Positions 11,771-23,149 of a stretch of 64,000 nucleotides of DNA are shown here, piece by piece. The stretch's first letter is position 1; each line of letters opens with the position of its first letter. The notes under the pieces are model-generated. The model made no database searches, was not told the DNA's origin, and saw only the letters and a program-made list of their open reading frames with translations. The position numbers and the translations under genes were made by a program. Origin of the DNA: Tridacna crocea (Eukaryota; Mollusca; Bivalvia; Cardiida; Cardiidae); NCBI GenBank assembly GCA_943736015.1, contig OX031063.1, positions 33,448,172-33,512,171 of the forward strand. The letters run 5' to 3'.

Positions 11771-11873
11771 CTTGAGTTGTATTTACTTAGCAGCTGGATA
11801 GTTGTCACTGAGAGGGAATACAAAAATTATTTTTCTACCATCCATAATTTTTTACTTATTTGTTTGCTTGTTG

Positions 11874-14088
11874 TTATACCCCCCAAAACTCTGTTTGGGG
11901 GGTATATAGGAGTCATCTTGTCGGTCGGTCCGTCCTTCGGTCCGTCCATCCGTCGGTCGGTCTGTAGCTTTTTGTCCGCTCTATTTCTCATAAACTACTG
12001 GACGAATTTTATTCAAACTTCACAGGTAGACTCAGTATCAAGGAGAGATGTGCATATGAAATGTTGGTTATGGTTCATTGATTTTTCCTTGAGTTATGGC
12101 CCTTTCATGAAATTTCTTGTCAGCTCTTTTTCTCTTCAACTATTGGACAGATTTGGTTCAAACTACACAAATAGACTCAGTATCAAGCAGAGATGTGCAT
12201 ATCCTATTTTGGTTATGGTTTATTTAGGTTTCATGGAGTTATGGCCCTTTGATGATTCCGGACAAATTTCTTTCAAACTTCATGGATAGACTTTGCACTC
12301 AGCAAAGATGTGCATACCATAAATTGTTCTTGGTTAATTAAATAAAATTTCCAAGAGCTAAGCCCTTTTTTGTCGTTCTCTTTATGACGGTGCCCTTGCT
12401 GAATTGATGATAATAAATTATACTTTTGATAGAATACTTTTAACACAGCTGTCCCTCTGTCGGTTGGTCTGTAGCTTTTTGTCCGCTCTATTTCTCATAA
12501 ACTATTTGACGAATTTTATTCAAACTTCACAGGTAGACTCAGTATCAAGCAGAGATGTGCATATGAAATGTTGGTTATGGTTCATTGATTTTTCACTGAG
12601 TTATGGCCCTTTCATGAAATTTCTTGTCCGCTCTTTTTCTCATCAACTATTGGACAGATTTGGTTCAAACTACACAAATAGACTCAGTATCAAGCAGAGA
12701 TGTGCATATCCTATTTTGGTTATGGTTTATTATACGCCCGAAGGGTCGTATTATGTTATACCCCCGGTCGTCCGTCCGTCCGTCCGTTAGCAATTTCTTG
12801 TGTGTGCAACCCCTCCTACAGTTTTCATTGGAATTATTTGAAACTTGCCACAATGAATCTCCATGATGTCTAGTTGTGCACCTGGGTCTTAGAATTTTGA
12901 TCGCTGTTTGCGTTCCAAAATTATCTGCCCTTGATTTTTGAAATAACCAACTTTCACTTTGAATTTTTGTTCAGGCCATAACTTCCATACAATAAAAGGT
13001 ATCAAATTGAAACTACATACACTGATAGAACACATTATGGAGAAGTGCAGTGCACATGAAACATAACTCTGCCCTTTTTTTATTTTGAGTTATTGCCCTT
13101 TGTTAATTTTCAGTTTGAATTTTTGTCTAGGCCATAACTTCCAAACAAACTATAAAAGCTAATAACTTGCAATTTCATACACTGATAGAACACATTATGG
13201 AGAAGTGCAGTGCACATGAACCATAACTCTGCCACCGTTATTTTTTGAGTTATTGCACTTTGTTAATTTTCAGTTTGAATTTTTGTCCATGCCATAACTT
13301 CTAAACTATAAAAGCTATTAACTTGGAACTTCATACACTGATAGCAGCCATTGTGGAGAAGTGCAGTGCACATGAACCATAACTCTGCCACATTTATTTT
13401 TGAGTTATTGCCCTTTGTTAATTTTCAGTTTGAATTTTTGTCCAGGCCATAACTCCTAAACTTTAAAACCTATCATCTTGAAACTTCAAAGCCTTATAGA
13501 ACACATTATGAAGAAGTCCACTGCACAAGAACCATAACTCTGCCATCCTTCTTTTTTAGTTATTGCCCTTTGTTAGTTTTCTCTTTGAATTTTCGTCTGG
13601 GCCATAATTTCTAAAATATAAAAGCTATGCTCTTGAACCTTTCAAGACTGATAGAACACCTTGTGGAGAAAAGCAGTTCACAAAATTTATAACTGTGCCA
13701 CCCTTCTTTTTTTTTTAGATATTGCCCATTGATATTTTTCGCATATCATGGAGATTAACTACTCTTCATTCATGGCCCTTCCTCATTTGAACTCATTTCA
13801 CTGACAAGCCCCTTCGGGCGTATATGCGCCGCTTTGCGAAGCTCTTGTTTAGGTTTCATGGAGTTATGGCCCTTTGATGATTCTGGACAAATTTCTTTCA
13901 AATAATGGATAGACTTTGTACTCAGCAAAGATATGTATATCATAAATTGTTCTTAGTTAATTAAATAAAATTTCCAAGAGCTTAGCCCTTTTTTGTTGTT
14001 CTCTTTTTGCATTCCTGTGACATTAATCTGTTTTGTGACAAGGAGCTGTTGGGGATATGATCACGTTTAGTGATAGCTCTAGTTGTTG
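11874..14088 (+). mobile_element. Long CCCCCC-type Helentron-like element with internal tandem repeats, absent from unit B
   Basis: The left end has accccccaaaa-ctct-gtttggggggt (hairpin), then GTCC repeats. Units of about 155 bp follow (tatggccctttcatgaaatt, gactcagtatcaagcagaga, gatgtgcatat). The right end is ttggggatatgatcac with stem ATCAC-gttta-GTGAT and agctctagtt. Unit B lacks it at about 24340. A second element is nested at 12731-13848. Frames translating it (for example 11777-12289) are repeat artefacts. Confidence 0.7.
12731..13848 (+). mobile_element. Nested Pearl/Helentron-like element (tatacgcccgaaggg family)
   Basis: The left end is tatacgcccgaaggg. The right end carries its inverse, cccttcgggcgtata, then the stem-loop GCTT-tgcg-AAGC and ctcttgtt. 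The inside is about five 165-bp units (ggccataacttctaaact, gatagaacacattatggaga, agtgcagtgcacatgaacca). The uninterrupted host unit at 12180-12250 gives the empty site: ggtttatttagg there, versus ggtttat|element|ttagg here. Confidence 0.8.
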
Positions 14089-14309
14089 TTGTTCTTGTTG
14101 TGTTTTTTTTTTAGATTTTTTTTTACTGTTTGATTTCAAATGTGTTTACACTTGACAGCTATATATAGGAAGAGTGTACCTTGTCTAAGTTTTTTAGTGT
14201 ACGCTGTATTTAGCATTGCCAGAAAATAATTATGAAATATAGATGTTCTAGCCTTTAAACCAACCTACAAAAGACACACATCTATTGAGAAAGCATTCAA
14301 TGGTGGATG

Positions 14310-15118
14310 GCTATTTCAAGACAACTCTTGTCTCTTTTGTTTTTTCATTTTTTTATTTGTATTTATTTTTTTTCGAATTGTTTAAAGATATTGAGGTTTG
14401 AAAGGGGGTAATAACTTTTAATATACAATTGCTTCTTCACTGCAAGAAGTCTATTGAAGAAAGAACATATTGTACAGTTGATAAATGATAAGTTAATGAT
14501 ATCATTTAACTTTGTTCAATAATACTGTAAGGAAACATTAATTTACAGTAACTTCAAAAGTTTCCGATTGTAAATTCCTTATCATTGATTTTCTTATTAT
14601 TCTTACTAATCAAGAAAAAAAAAGAGGAGAAATAAATGAATGTAAAAAATAATAATAAATAATCTTTTTGTCTTTGTGTTGAAGATATGTTGCTGTTGTT
14701 GTTGTTGTTCAAGACAACTCATGTCTGTTTTGTTTTGTTCATTTTTTTATTAGTAATAATTTCTTTTCGAATCGTTTAAAGATATTGAGATTTGAAAGGG
14801 GGTAATTACTTTTAATATACAATTGCTTCTTCACTGCAAAAAGTCTATTGAAAAAGGAACATATTTTATAATTGTACAGTTGATAAATGATAAGTTAATG
14901 ATAGCATTTAACTTTGTTCAATAATACTGTTAGGAAACAATAATTTACAGTAACTTCAAAAGTTTCTGATTTTAAATTCCTTATCATTGATTTTCTTATT
15001 ATTCTTACTAATCAATGACACACAGAAAAAAAAGAGGAGAAATAAATGAATGTAAAAAGAAGTAATAAATAATCGTTTTTGTCTTTTTGTTGAAGATATG
15101 TTGCCGTTGTTGTTGTTG
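14310..15118 (+). repeat. Tandem duplication of a roughly 400-bp segment
   Basis: 14310-14708 and 14709-15118 both run from caagacaactc, through gtttgaaagggggtaat and acaattgcttcttcactgca, to gaagatatgttgc(t/c)gttg. Unit B has a single copy (about 24500-24870), so this doubling happened in A after the segmental duplication. Confidence 0.75.
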
Positions 15119-15555
15119 TTAAAAAAAGGAAAGGTTATCAGTAAACCATAACAAAACAGTCTTCTATTTAAATCTATTGAAAACATTGTGGGAAAAGGGG
15201 AAATGCTGGCAACTAGTATTTCCAAAAATGTTGTCTATGTCGTTCAAAGACAAACTCCTCATTTGAGTCACAGTTAATTTGTGAACTGCGATGTCATCAG
15301 TTTGGTCAAGTAATAGACATTGTTATCTGGTAAATAGGTAAATGTATGAAAAAGCTTTTTCTCGGTCTGTGAATAAGACGAAAATTATGTTAAAATTGCT
15401 CAGCGTCGCTGGGTCACGTGGATGAACGGTGTACTTACACATCGTACGGCTTCTACGAGGTTGTAGGTCTTCAGTCACTTCCACTGTAAGTTGTCAGGTA
15501 GCCAAATGTATCATCTTCTACTCATTTGACCCTATTTAGATAAACTCGTCCTTTT

Positions 15556-16494
15556 TATACGACCAAAGGGTCGTATCATGTTATATCCCTGGTCGTCCGT
15601 CCATCTGTAATTTCTTGTGTGTGCAACTCCTCGTACAGTTTCCATCGGAATTATTTGAAACTTGCCACAATGAATGATGTCCAGTTGTGCACCTGACTCT
15701 TAGAATTTGGATCGCTGTTTGCGTTCTAAAATTATCTGCCCTTGATTTCTGAAATAGCCAACTTTTCACTTTGAATTTTTGTTCAGGCTATAACTTCCAT
15801 ACTATAAAAGGTAACAACTTGAAACTACATACACTGATAGAACTTATTATGGAGAAGTGCAGTGCACATGAATCATAACTCTGCCACCTTTATTTTGTGT
15901 GTTACTGCCCTTTGTTAATTTTCAGTTTGAATTTTTGTCCCGGCGATAACTTCCAAACTATAAAAGCTATTAACTTGGAACTTCATACACTAATAGAACC
16001 CATTATGGAGAAGTGCAGTGCACATGAACCATAACTCAGCCACCTTTATTTTTTGAGTTATTGCCCTTTGTTAAATTTCAGTTTAAATTTTTGTAAATAA
16101 CTTCCAAACTTCAAAATCCATCATCTTGAAACTTTAAATACTAATAGAACACATTATGAGGAAGTGCATTGCACAAGAACCATAACTCTGCCAACCGTCT
16201 TTTTAACTTATTGCCCTTTGTTAGTTTTCACTTTGAATTTTCGTCTGGGCCATAATTTCTAAAATATAAAAGCTATGATCTTGAACCTTCAATACTGATA
16301 GAACACTTTCTGGATAAGAGCAATTCACAAAATTTGTAACTGTACCAACCTTATTTTTTTAGTTATTGCCCTTTGATATTTTTCACATATCATGGAGAAT
16401 AACTACTCTTCATTCATGGCCTATCCGTCATTTCAATTCATTTCACCGACAAGCCCCTTCGGGCGTATATGCGCCGCTCTACGAAGCTCTTGTT
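15556..16494 (+). mobile_element. Pearl/Helentron-like element, second copy, absent from unit B
   Basis: It has the same ends as 12731-13848: tatacgaccaaaggg left; ccccttcgggcgtata, a weak stem and gctcttgtt right. It has about four internal 160-bp units. The empty site in unit B is ctcgtcctttttt-gacagc at 25881-25896. Here the T run is split: five T before atacg and three T after cttg. Confidence 0.82.
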
Positions 16495-16496
16495 TA

Positions 16497-16765
16497 ACAG
16501 CACCTAGCCGCTGTAGTTCAGTCGCTAGGGTGCACGGCTTGAGAACAGGGGGTCGTGAGCGATCCCTGTCTCGGCCAACCTCCTTCAAGGATTAAGGATA
16601 GTCATTGGGTTAGGATTAATTCATCTCTCTCCATTGTCCATTGGCTTGGAAAGAAATTTGTATAGTGTACTGCAGAAAGAGACTCCAGGAAAGCATGGAT
16701 ATTTGCACTGGTTGCAATATAAGTGAAATAATGTTGAAAGTGCCATTAAATGCTGTACAATCAAT
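16497..16765 (+). mobile_element. tRNA-derived SINE, (atca)n tail
   Basis: The head is gctgtagttcagtcgctagg (A-box-like), with the B-box-like gtcgtgagcgatccctgtct. The body ends gttgaaagtgccattaaatg, then caatcaatcaatc. The unit B copy is at 25893-26172; a partial relative is at 35345-35480. Confidence 0.75.
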
Positions 16766-16904
16766 CAATCTATTTGGACGGTCTAAAATGTTGAAAAAAT
16801 GTAACGACTATTTGAACATGGCTTAATCTTTTACCTCATCTTTATTTGACCCTAAATAACAGCAGGGATGAAGCTGTTTCTTATGTGTATATGCCACCTT
16901 TTAA

Positions 16905-17060
16905 TAGTATAGAAAACATTGTGGCAAAAGGTGATATTGCTTTTCACGAGCAATTTCATTTGCCACAATGTTTTCCTAAGGCTCCTGCAAGCAATGCGTA
17001 GAAATGAGTATCTATGGAGTAAAGGGTTAACTCTTTACAAAACAAACATGTTTAGATTCA
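16905..17060. mobile_element. Hairpin MITE (ttgtggcaaaaggtga family)
   Basis: Inverted arms gaaaacattgtggcaaaagg / atttgccacaatgttttcc surround gcttttcacgagcaatttc. The unit B copy at 26310-26395 is closer to a perfect palindrome. Confidence 0.7.
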
Positions 17061-17884
17061 TCCATATTGAAAGAAATTATTTAAACCTTGATCAAATGAT
17101 AATAGTTGTCTTAAAACAGGAAGAATACACCTTTAGAAAGAAGAGAAAATGCTGGTTCTCCTTTTCTTTGTTTTCATAGACCGACTTCTGAGTCCTGAAA
17201 ACTCGGGATTTTTTGTAAAGGGTTGAAGTCTAACAACGGACGATATAGATCTAACGTTTGAAAGGCACTTATAATGCAGTCTGATCTTGATCTGAATCGG
17301 TCATTATAAGAACGGTGCTTATGTCATCCTTTCCTTCGAAATGGCTAATAATTGTTTTTTCTTAGTTACCTGTCCTATCTTTGCATGCAATAAGAAGCGT
17401 ACCGTGATCAGAAGCATGACATACTATATATAGTCAAGGGAGTTATAGATTTAAATTATCAACGCTCTGTAAAATTGTTTAATTGATCAAAACGAAGTGG
17501 GATAGAAAAAAAATGATAAAAAAGAGATGAGGTCTTCTTGAAAGCTTCATGAGTGGACCACTGAACCGAATTTGAAAACAAGCATTAATTTCTTTACGAG
17601 TCTCAGTCCATAGGGTGCGAATTTACGGACGGCATAGATTAAGATCTATCCCATCTGTTGTTTTTAAAGAATATGGAAAAAAGCTTTTGAATTCTAAATG
17701 AAATGTATTTTCATTATCTAGGGGAAGGAAATGAATAATACATATCGGGGAGTTAACGATGAAAGTTGAAAGTATAGTGTATTGCTTCGCTTTCAACATT
17801 GTTTTATGGCGACAGATCCCATATTTATTTTTATTATAAATCTACTGCAAGGAAATTTCTCGCGATCTAGATCTAATTGGATAA

Positions 17885-19400
17885 TATGCCCCAAACATGT
17901 ATGCATATATCATCTATACTGGCAAAAACCAACGTAAAAGCAGTTTCCTTTTCGGGAGCCCCATAGACATGACTTCACTATTAATACAACATCCAAAATG
18001 GCGACGTCGATTAAAATTGACATCAAGATTATGCGCCAAGCTGCACCTTTTAGCAGGATACAATGACACGTCGTGCAAAAAACAACGTAAAAGCAGTTTC
18101 CTTTTCAGGAGCCTCGTAGACATGACTACACTATCAACACAATATCCAAAATGGTGGTATCGATCAAAATTGACATCAAGATTATGCGCCAAGAGGCACC
18201 TTTTAGCATTTATTACCAAGGATTCAGTGACGTTAGTTCCCAGTCAAGTCAATTTTCACTGAATTGGGGCACTCAGACAGGAAATTCTACTTCTTGTGTG
18301 GTGTCCGTGGTCGTGAGGTAGAGCGTCGGCCTCATAACTTAAAGGTCCTGAGTTCGATACCCGAGAGCGGGTTTCAACTTTGGGATTTTTCATAGGCCCA
18401 CACAATCGGCGCGAGTACTGGTGTAGTTCCCAGGAAGCAGAATCGAGAGAGATTAGTATAAGTTGTAAGAACTTGTTTCTCAATCGATGTAAAATAAACA
18501 TGTTTAAACTTAAACTTACTTCTTCAGCGTACTCAATTTTTTAAAAAATAAAACGGGTAAAATTCGCTGAACAAACGTTGGAATGGTTAAACTTTGCAGT
18601 GAAATAAATTCGTTGTTCGGTCAATTGGCAGGGGACTTGGAAACTTGCTCACGGCTGTGGTGAATCATGTCGCCACCTCGCCTTCGGCTCGGGGCAACAT
18701 GACTCACAACAGCTGTGAACAAGTTTCCAAGTCCCCTGCCAACTGACCGTACAACTAATAATGTCCTGGGTGTCGCAAGTACTAGGCTAGGACTCTTAAG
18801 TGTCGTACGGGGGCTTGTACGTGATGAAGCCACATACATGTAGATCTATGGCAATGACCCCTATCTCTGACGCATTTACTATACATGAATATGTCTCCAT
18901 GAGCATAGAACAATTCTTAAAACACAGTAGAGCACATTTACAATAAAACTGCAGAGAATGTGAGTTACGATTCACCACAGCCGTGAACAAGTTTCCAAAT
19001 TTCTTGTCACCTGACCATTATTCTGCAAAGTTTTACCACTCCAACGTTTGTTAAGCGAATTTTACTTTTGTGTGTGTGTGTGTTTACGCTGACGGAGTAG
19101 AATTTCCCTTCTTAGTGCCCCAATTCAATGAAAACTGACGTCACCTGGAAACCTAATGCTAAACCGTGCAGCTTGGCATATAATCTTGATGTTAATTTTG
19201 ATCGACGGTGCCATTTTGGATGTTGTGATGATATTGTAGTTATGTATACGAGGCTTCCTAAAGGGAAACTGCTTTTACTTTGGTTTTGGCAATGTGCATG
19301 ATTTATATGTTAGGGACAATATTTATTATCCAATCAGATCACGAGAAATCTCTTTGCAGTATAATGATACGTCTCCTCTGTTTTCAAAAGGTTTTATAGG
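17885..19400. mobile_element. Foldback element with nested inverted arms, absent from unit B
   Basis: The outer arms mirror each other: left ctgcaaggaaatttctcgcg (17847) and gtaaaagcagtttccttttc; right ggaaactgcttttac (19264) and cacgagaaatctctttgcag. The middle arms are 18234-18290 versus 19085-19150, then 18550-18640 versus 18990-19065. The core palindrome is 18616-18750 (ggggacttggaaacttg / caagtttccaagtcccc). The left arm carries a 150-bp tandem duplication (17932-18058 and 18083-18209) and a SINE. Unit B joins across it at about 27838. Confidence 0.75.
18296..18505 (+). mobile_element. tRNA-derived SINE inside the foldback element
   Basis: The head has gtggtcgtgaggtagagcgt, cggcctcataacttaaaggt and B box gagttcgatacccgagagcg. 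The tail ends tctcaatcgatgtaaaataaa. It splits the mirror symmetry of the foldback left arm. Confidence 0.75.
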
Positions 19401-19559
19401 AAAATAAAAGAATGAAAGAAAATGAATTTGGAATACCTTTTGTACTATTGAATAAAGTAACCTTTCAATATTCGAAAAAAAGGTTAGGATATTTTCTCTT
19501 TGAGGACATATTTCAGTGGTTCAATAAGGATTCTACGTGGCAGTCTGTATGCTTGTATT

Positions 19560-19805
19560 TGAGGTTAATGACGGTTCAATAGTTTAGGTCATATCACGGT
19601 GGTCTGTGCGCCTATGCATACATGTTTCCCGGCTTCATCACTCCAGTACTGACACAACTTTCTTTCCAAATCACTGATTATTTTTCTCACATCAATAAGA
19701 GATGAGAGACGAAAAAGCGCCTGAAATAGTTTGCCTCAACCGGGTATCGAGCTTGCAACAACCTAGTCACGATTAGATATGCTAACCACTGTGCTACCCG
19801 ATCAG
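19560..19805 (-). mobile_element. tRNA-derived SINE, unit A copy
   Basis: The reverse strand has gggtagcacagtggttagca and the B box gctcgatacccgg. It belongs to the same family as 2708-2976. The orthologous copy in unit B is 27968-28232. Confidence 0.75.
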
Positions 19806-19896
19806 GCCCTCTACATGATAGACAGTTGGGAAAGCCATATTGTGATAAATCACGCAACCAAACACTGTGCGTATTTTTTTCCTTTATTCTTAAAAG

Positions 19897-19992
19897 GTTA
19901 AAGAAAAGCCTAGACTACATTCCAATGAAGAGAAAGCACTTCTTGAAGTCGGAAAATTGATTTCAGCCAGTAAACCAGGTCCAGCCAAGCAG
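19897..19992 (+). pseudogene. Orphan duplicate of MIEAP exon c
   Basis: It is 96 nt with intact acceptor (ttaaaag) and donor (gtttgtag). It encodes the same 32 residues as exon 6051-6146 except Thr to Ser and Arg to Gly (LEVRKL becomes LEVGKL). About 50-100 bp of the following intron is also recognisably copied. No downstream terminal exon remains in this unit and no upstream partners are duplicated. It is therefore a fragment, although it could still be spliced into a read-through transcript of some downstream gene. Confidence 0.8.
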
Positions 19993-20109
19993 GTTTGTAG
20001 TATTTCCTTAAATCGTAACAGCGTTGTATCCAGGTTGGGGGATTGCATAAATCTAGGTGTCTACACTTTCCATCCTGCAATTCTTAATTTTCTTCGGTGA
20101 CATCTTTTG

Positions 20110-20730
20110 TGTAAAAAAATAATAATAACAACATTAGGTCACTTTATTAAATATTACAAAATTCTTGTGAATGAACTAGAGGTTTCATTTTCTGTCCAAT
20201 ATTCTTTAAACTTGGTCAGAGTATTTGTGTCGATGATACCTTGCTTTTGAAAACGGTTCAATTGTGGTTGGAAAAAAGGTCACCAGATTTAATCTTTGAA
20301 AAGCTTTGTGTACACTGTGGAGGCAACATTTTCAGTCCAAAAATCTTGAAATATGGTCAGAATGTGGGTTTTGATAATGTCTTAGACTAGTATAAAAATT
20401 GGTGATGATACATAAAAAACTAACTCACTAGATCAAATCTTGCGAAAAAACATTCTGTACACTATATAGGCCATATTTTCCACCAAATGCTCATGAAAGA
20501 TGGTCAGAATGTTTGGGTAATTTCTACATGTTTGAAAATAGGCAATAATGAGCTTAAAGGTAGGTCATTGAGACAATTTCTAGAAAAAGCCAGTGTACAC
20601 TCTAGAGGCCATGTCTGTAACTATTTGTCAGAGCGTTCGTTTAAATATCTCGGAAGAGATTGGAAATGAGTCATGTTTGACTGAAAAGCTCAGGTGAGTT
20701 CCTTCGGGGCTATCATGGCCCTCTTTTTCA
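20110..20730 (+). mobile_element. Dispersed repeat ending in a GGGC/GCCC stem-loop, replaces intron in unit B
   Basis: Internal units of about 130 bp (aacttggtcagagt, gaaatatggtcagaatg, aaagatggtcagaatgtttg) precede the right end aagctcaggtgagttccttc, GGGC-tatcatg-GCCC and tcttttt. The same type of 3' end is present at 20-80 and 120-180. It lies where unit A has 6230-8140. Confidence 0.6.
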
Positions 20731-20864
20731 ACATTTGTTATGTTCAGCAGAACAACAGCATGGCAAAATTGCGGTGATTAGTGGGGTCAGCTCTTGGATG
20801 TACTGATAAGAAGGTGGAAATACTGGTTAAGGTTTTCAGAAAGTTATCATTGAGTGTGACTATG

Positions 20865-21076
20865 TCTCTACCAAACCAGATAATTTTAAGATTCAAAGCA
20901 TTTGCAGACAACAACACAAAGGTGACACAAAAATTGGATTTCCTTTTGGGAAAGGTAGAAAACATTGTGGGAAAAAGGAGAATACGGTGGTTGAAAGTTT
21001 TTTTCTTCTTTTCACCACAATGTTTTCAGAAGGCTTTTTTCAGAGCCTATGACAGTCATGATTGTGTGGTAATGGG
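20865..21076. mobile_element. Palindromic MITE at the deletion edge in unit B
   Basis: It runs from ctaccaaaccagataatttt to gtgtggtaatgggttc. Immediately after it the alignment to unit A jumps from about 8507 to 9220, which removes the terminal MIEAP exon. Confidence 0.7.
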
Positions 21077-22026
21077 TTCATATGTCCTTTCCCCACAAGG
21101 TTTTCTACCCTTCCAGAGGTAAATTTCAGAAACCGAGACACTTTTCTAATACTTTTAACTTGAACCAGTGTAACATTTTGTTGTTTGTTAAAGTGTTAAC
21201 ATTTGGCCACCTTCAGATTTCTGTATCATGCAGCAGACCAGGTTTAGAACATTCTGACAGAATGATAAGTACATTTACATGTAGTTTATAAAAAGTTTTA
21301 TAATTTTTTGCTACCATGCATTTTTTTAGGCAGACATGTGGGTTTTTTTTTTTAATTTTGTTGGCAATTTATTAAGTGCACCACGCAGTCCCAAGTTTTA
21401 ATGACCATGAAGAAAATTCCTTATGAAAGCATTATGGAAAAAGGAGAAATTGCTGATAAACAATATTTTCTTTTTTCCCCCACAATGTTTTCTATCCTTC
21501 CAAAAACAAACCTGATTTTCCTTTTGGAAATGCTTTCAGTATTTGGACAAATCTAAAAAATTATTGTTCAGTAATTCATTAAAGATTTTTGACAAAGGTA
21601 CCCGAAATTTCCAAATTATCATATGCACAACTACATGCACTTGAATGTTGGGTTTGAGACTTTTCAATGAGCTAATCTCTCACCAGACAATTCCAACTCT
21701 TCAAGACCTTCAGACAGAAAGCTTTTGAAAAATAGAGGAAATACCGGTAACCAGCCATTTTTCCTTTTTCACAATGTTTTCTGCCCTTCCAAGAACAAAT
21801 TTCAGTTTCTAAGTCACATTTATTTGTCTTCTTGAAATGACTTCAATTTTGACAAGGCTAAAATTTTGTCAGTTGCTAATTGGAGAAGAATTATATACAC
21901 TGAAGTGTATGTTTTGCATGTAGACAGATTTGTGTAATTTTTATTGTGGATATTTTGTAATAAGTTTTCCATAGAAAATTTTGGGCATAGCATATCTTTT
22001 TCAAATTCTCTGGTATTCTAATATTT

Positions 22027-22214
22027 ATACCCCCACAAAATGAATGTTTTTGGGGTTGTACTGGAATCAGACTGTCTGTCCGTCCATGTGTCCATCCTTT
22101 CGTCCAGACTTGTGTCTGTGTGTCCGTCTGTGTACAAAATACTAGTAATTGCCTGTTTCTGTTAAAGCACTGCGGCAGGGGGTATTAAGTCACATTAAGT
22201 GACAGCTCTAGTTT
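22027..22214 (+). mobile_element. Short CCCCC-type Helentron-like element, unit B
   Basis: It is orthologous to 9605-9786. The right end shows cagggggtattaa, stem GTCAC-attaa-GTGAC and agctctagttta. Confidence 0.6.
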
Positions 22215-22435
22215 ATCTTTTACGTTTAAAAGCTCAAATGACCCCAAGGAGAGCTGTTACACCTTTATGAGACAGCACAATGTTAGCCTTGTCCAAATTG
22301 AAAGCATTTGCAAACAACAATTTCAGTTCTGCTCAGAGGATGCATTTTTTCTTTGAAAAGGAGAAAATGCTGATTACTAGCATTTTCTCCTTTTGCCACA
22401 ATTATTTCAAAAAGGCTTCTTTGCCAATGTTATTA

Positions 22436-22665
22436 AACCTTTAACAAACAACAAAATTTTAGACTGGTCCAATTTGGAAGCAATTGCAGTCGACAAAATA
22501 AACATCACTCAAAAATTAAAATTTGTTTCGAGCATGATAGGAAACATGGTGGGAAAAAGAGAAAATGCTGGTTACCAGCATTTTCTCCTTTTCTCACAAT
22601 GTTTAGAAAGGATTCTATCTCAGGGTCGTAAACTTTGAACCAGGAATTGTTTGATATAGGGTTTA
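22436..22665. mobile_element. Palindromic MITE, unit B
   Basis: The core aaagagaaaatgctggttac / cagcattttctccttttctc is nearly perfect. It is orthologous to 10003-10232. Confidence 0.7.
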
Positions 22666-23149
22666 AAGTCAGCATTATGTAGAAAAGGGTTAAATATTGC
22701 AGGAAAAGAAAAAAAATGTATCCAGCATGATATCATTTTCCAGCGATGTGTTTTTTTCTTAGTCAAATTTCATCAGCTCATTTGTTATCTGAAATTCTAC
22801 TGAAATGGATAAGACCAAAAATTTTGTATTTTGTAAAGGGTTAAATGTTCAACAGACAAAACAGTTTTAAACTTCTGCAAATTTAGAGCATTGCATTTTG
22901 TCTGTGGAATATTCAGAAAGAATACTTTTATACTTTTAGATTGGTCAGTCTTAAGACCTGTCAATTATAGAATATTCAGAAAGAATACTTTTAGATTGGT
23001 CAATCTTAAGACCTGTCAATTATAGAAAATTAGCAAACTTTGTGAAATAAATTAAAAAAAAAAATGTAGAAATATTGTAAAATTATTCAACCAGTCAGGT
23101 TTTTGTTAGACACATCTGAATCTTTTCTTTTCGTCACAGAGGAAAAACA

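Larger units (their letters stand above)
6040..19880 (+). repeat. Segmental duplication, unit A (about 13.8 kb)
   Basis: Unit A starts just before MIEAP exon c and ends near 19880, where the same exon recurs and unit B begins. Collinear landmarks shared with B (A position / B position): 6051/19897; 8140/20740; 9220/21110; 9605/22027 element; 10003/22436; 10690/23150; 11780/24250; 14090/24350; 15300/25030; 16500/25895; 17220/27180; 19437/27840; 19560/27968 SINE; 19835/28247. Unit A carries insertions missing from B: 11.87-14.09 kb, 15556-16494 and about 17.89-19.4 kb. Boundaries are good to roughly 10-30 bp. Confidence 0.8.

Noticed and set aside
11777..12866. Open frames of 170 and 128 residues with repeated INYWTNFIQTSQVDSVS-like blocks
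   Set aside because: They are translations of 155-bp non-coding tandem units in a Helentron-like element; the same phrases recur out of frame.
18296..18375. Functional tRNA gene
   Set aside because: Good A and B boxes, but the acceptor stem does not pair and a SINE body with tail follows; the same holds for 3420-3515, 16497, 34908 and the minus-strand copies.
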